Below are positions 63,095 through 64,000 of a stretch of DNA of 64,000 nt, piece by piece. How positions within the stretch are numbered: position 1 is the stretch's first letter; the number at the start of each line of letters is the position of its first letter. This stretch comes from Cladocopium goreaui (lineage: Eukaryota > Sar > Dinophyceae > Suessiales > Symbiodiniaceae). The stretch covers positions 184,023 through 248,022 of the forward strand of contig CAMXCT020000312.1 of assembly GCA_947184155.2 (NCBI GenBank). Direction: 5' to 3'. Under the pieces are notes generated by a model. The model saw only the letters and a list, made by a program, of their open reading frames with translations. It searched no databases and was not told where the DNA came from. The position numbers and the translations under genes were made by a program.

Positions 63095-64000
63095 GGAATG
63101 TGGAAGAGGGTGGAATGCAAAGTGTGGAGTGTAAAATGTGGAGTGTAAAGTGTGGAGTGTGGAGTGAAAAGTGTTGAGTGTAAAGTGTGGAGTGTAGAGT
63201 GTGGAGTGTGGAGTGTTAAGTGTAAAGTGCAAAGTGTAGAATGCAAAGTGTGGAGTGTAGAGTGTAAAGTGTAGTGTGTAAAGTGTAGAGTGTGGAGTGT
63301 AAAGTGAAAAGTCTAAAGTGCAAAGTGTAGAATGCAAAGTGTGGAGTGAAGAGTGTAAAGAGTAAAGTGCAAAGTGTAGAATGCAAAGTGTGGAGTGCAA
63401 AGTGTGTAAAGTGTGGAGTAAAAAGTGTGGAGTGTGGAGTGTAAAGTGTTGAGTGTAACGTGTGGAGTGTAGAGTGTGGAGTGTGGAGTGTTGAGTGTAA
63501 AGTGCAAAGTGTAGAATGCAAAGTGTGGAGTGTAGAGTGTCAAGTGTAGTGTGTAAAGTGTAGAGTGTGGAGTGTAGAGTGACAAGTGTAAAGTGCAAAG
63601 TGTAGAATGCAAGGTGTGGAGTGAAGAGTGTAAAGAGTAAAGTGCAAAGTGTAGAATGCAAAGTGTGGAGTGCAAAGTGTGTAAAGTGTGGAGTGTAAAG
63701 TGTGGAATGTGGAGTGTAAAGTGTGGAATGCGGAGTGTAAAGTGTAAAGTGTAGAGTGTGGACTGCAAAGTGTAAAGTGTAAAGGGTGGAGTGTGGTGTG
63801 TAGAGTGTGATGCATAAAGTGTAAAGTGTGGAGTGTAAAGTGTCAAGTGTAGTGTGTAAAGTGTGCAGTGTGGAGTGTAAAGTGTAAAGTGTAGAGTGTG
63901 GAGTGCGAAGTGTAAGGTGTGGAGTGTGGAGTGTAGAGTGTGGAGAGTTGAGTGTAAAGTGTGGAGTGTAGAGAGTGGAGTGTGGAGTGTTAAGTGTAAA
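63095..64000. repeat. AGTGTAAAGTGTGGAGTGTA low-complexity array
   Basis: About 900 bp to the window end, of the same motif class as 56,700-57,745 but with AAAG in place of GAAG. Open minus-strand frames reading TLHSTLYTPHF are repeat products. Confidence 0.92.

Noticed and set aside
62974..63846. Long minus-strand frames rich in TLHSTL
   Set aside because: Direct translation of a low-complexity array.
1..64000. tRNA, rRNA or dinoflagellate spliced-leader genes
   Set aside because: None recognised by eye; a covariance-model scan would be needed to exclude them.

Overview
The window reads as nuclear DNA of a protist, most likely a dinoflagellate. This is inference from short GC-rich exon-like islands in long AT-rich introns, GT-AG plus apparent GC-AG splice sites, many MITE-like palindromes, large satellite fields and almost no long open frames outside one transposon. 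No spliced-leader gene, tRNA or rRNA was recognised, so the lineage is not proven.

1-30 kb: gene territory, mainly + strand, with small exons. Two genes can be partly assembled because exon phases agree. One is a divergent Rab-like GTPase (about 11.83-20.80 kb). The other is the 5' end of a secreted Ntn-hydrolase-like protein (29.13-29.72 kb). Other exon-like islands have no recognised product. Introns hold (TA)n tracts and several MITE families, including a 587-bp TA-flanked element in two copies. A two-exon cassette is tandemly duplicated at 4.92-6.10 kb.

30.9-34.1 kb: three tandem arrays (15-16 bp, 86/324 bp, 297 bp units).

34.2-56.6 kb: a locus bracketed by direct repeats of about 330 bp. 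Its core is an unusual Helitron. The protein starts at 35,270 with 78-residue tandem repeats. It is interrupted by a 3,842-bp non-autonomous TIR element with a perfect 8-bp target duplication. It resumes at 40,011, shifts frame near 42,990 and continues to 49,392. Domain order is tandem repeats, CxxC region (DUF6570-like), Helitron N/Rep with HUH, an EEP nuclease that looks like tyrosyl-DNA phosphodiesterase 2 (TDP2), the Rep Y2 motif, then a Pif1-type helicase. The TDP2-like domain sits between the HUH and Y2 motifs. Rep makes 5'-phosphotyrosyl-DNA and TDP2 cleaves that bond, so this is the most provocative gene here.

The same interval holds a dispersed hairpin family: hexaloop GTTNYG, 3-bp inner stem, one bulged base, then an outer stem of variable but self-complementary sequence. 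About 20 single copies lie in the leader, the coding frames (read in more than one frame), the 3' flank and the terminal repeats. The satellites at 50.5-52.6 and 53.6-56.2 kb each carry one per unit. I found none outside this interval.

56.6-64 kb: simple purine-rich arrays with an AGTGTGGAGTGT-like motif, MITEs, AT-rich DNA and three weak exon islands.
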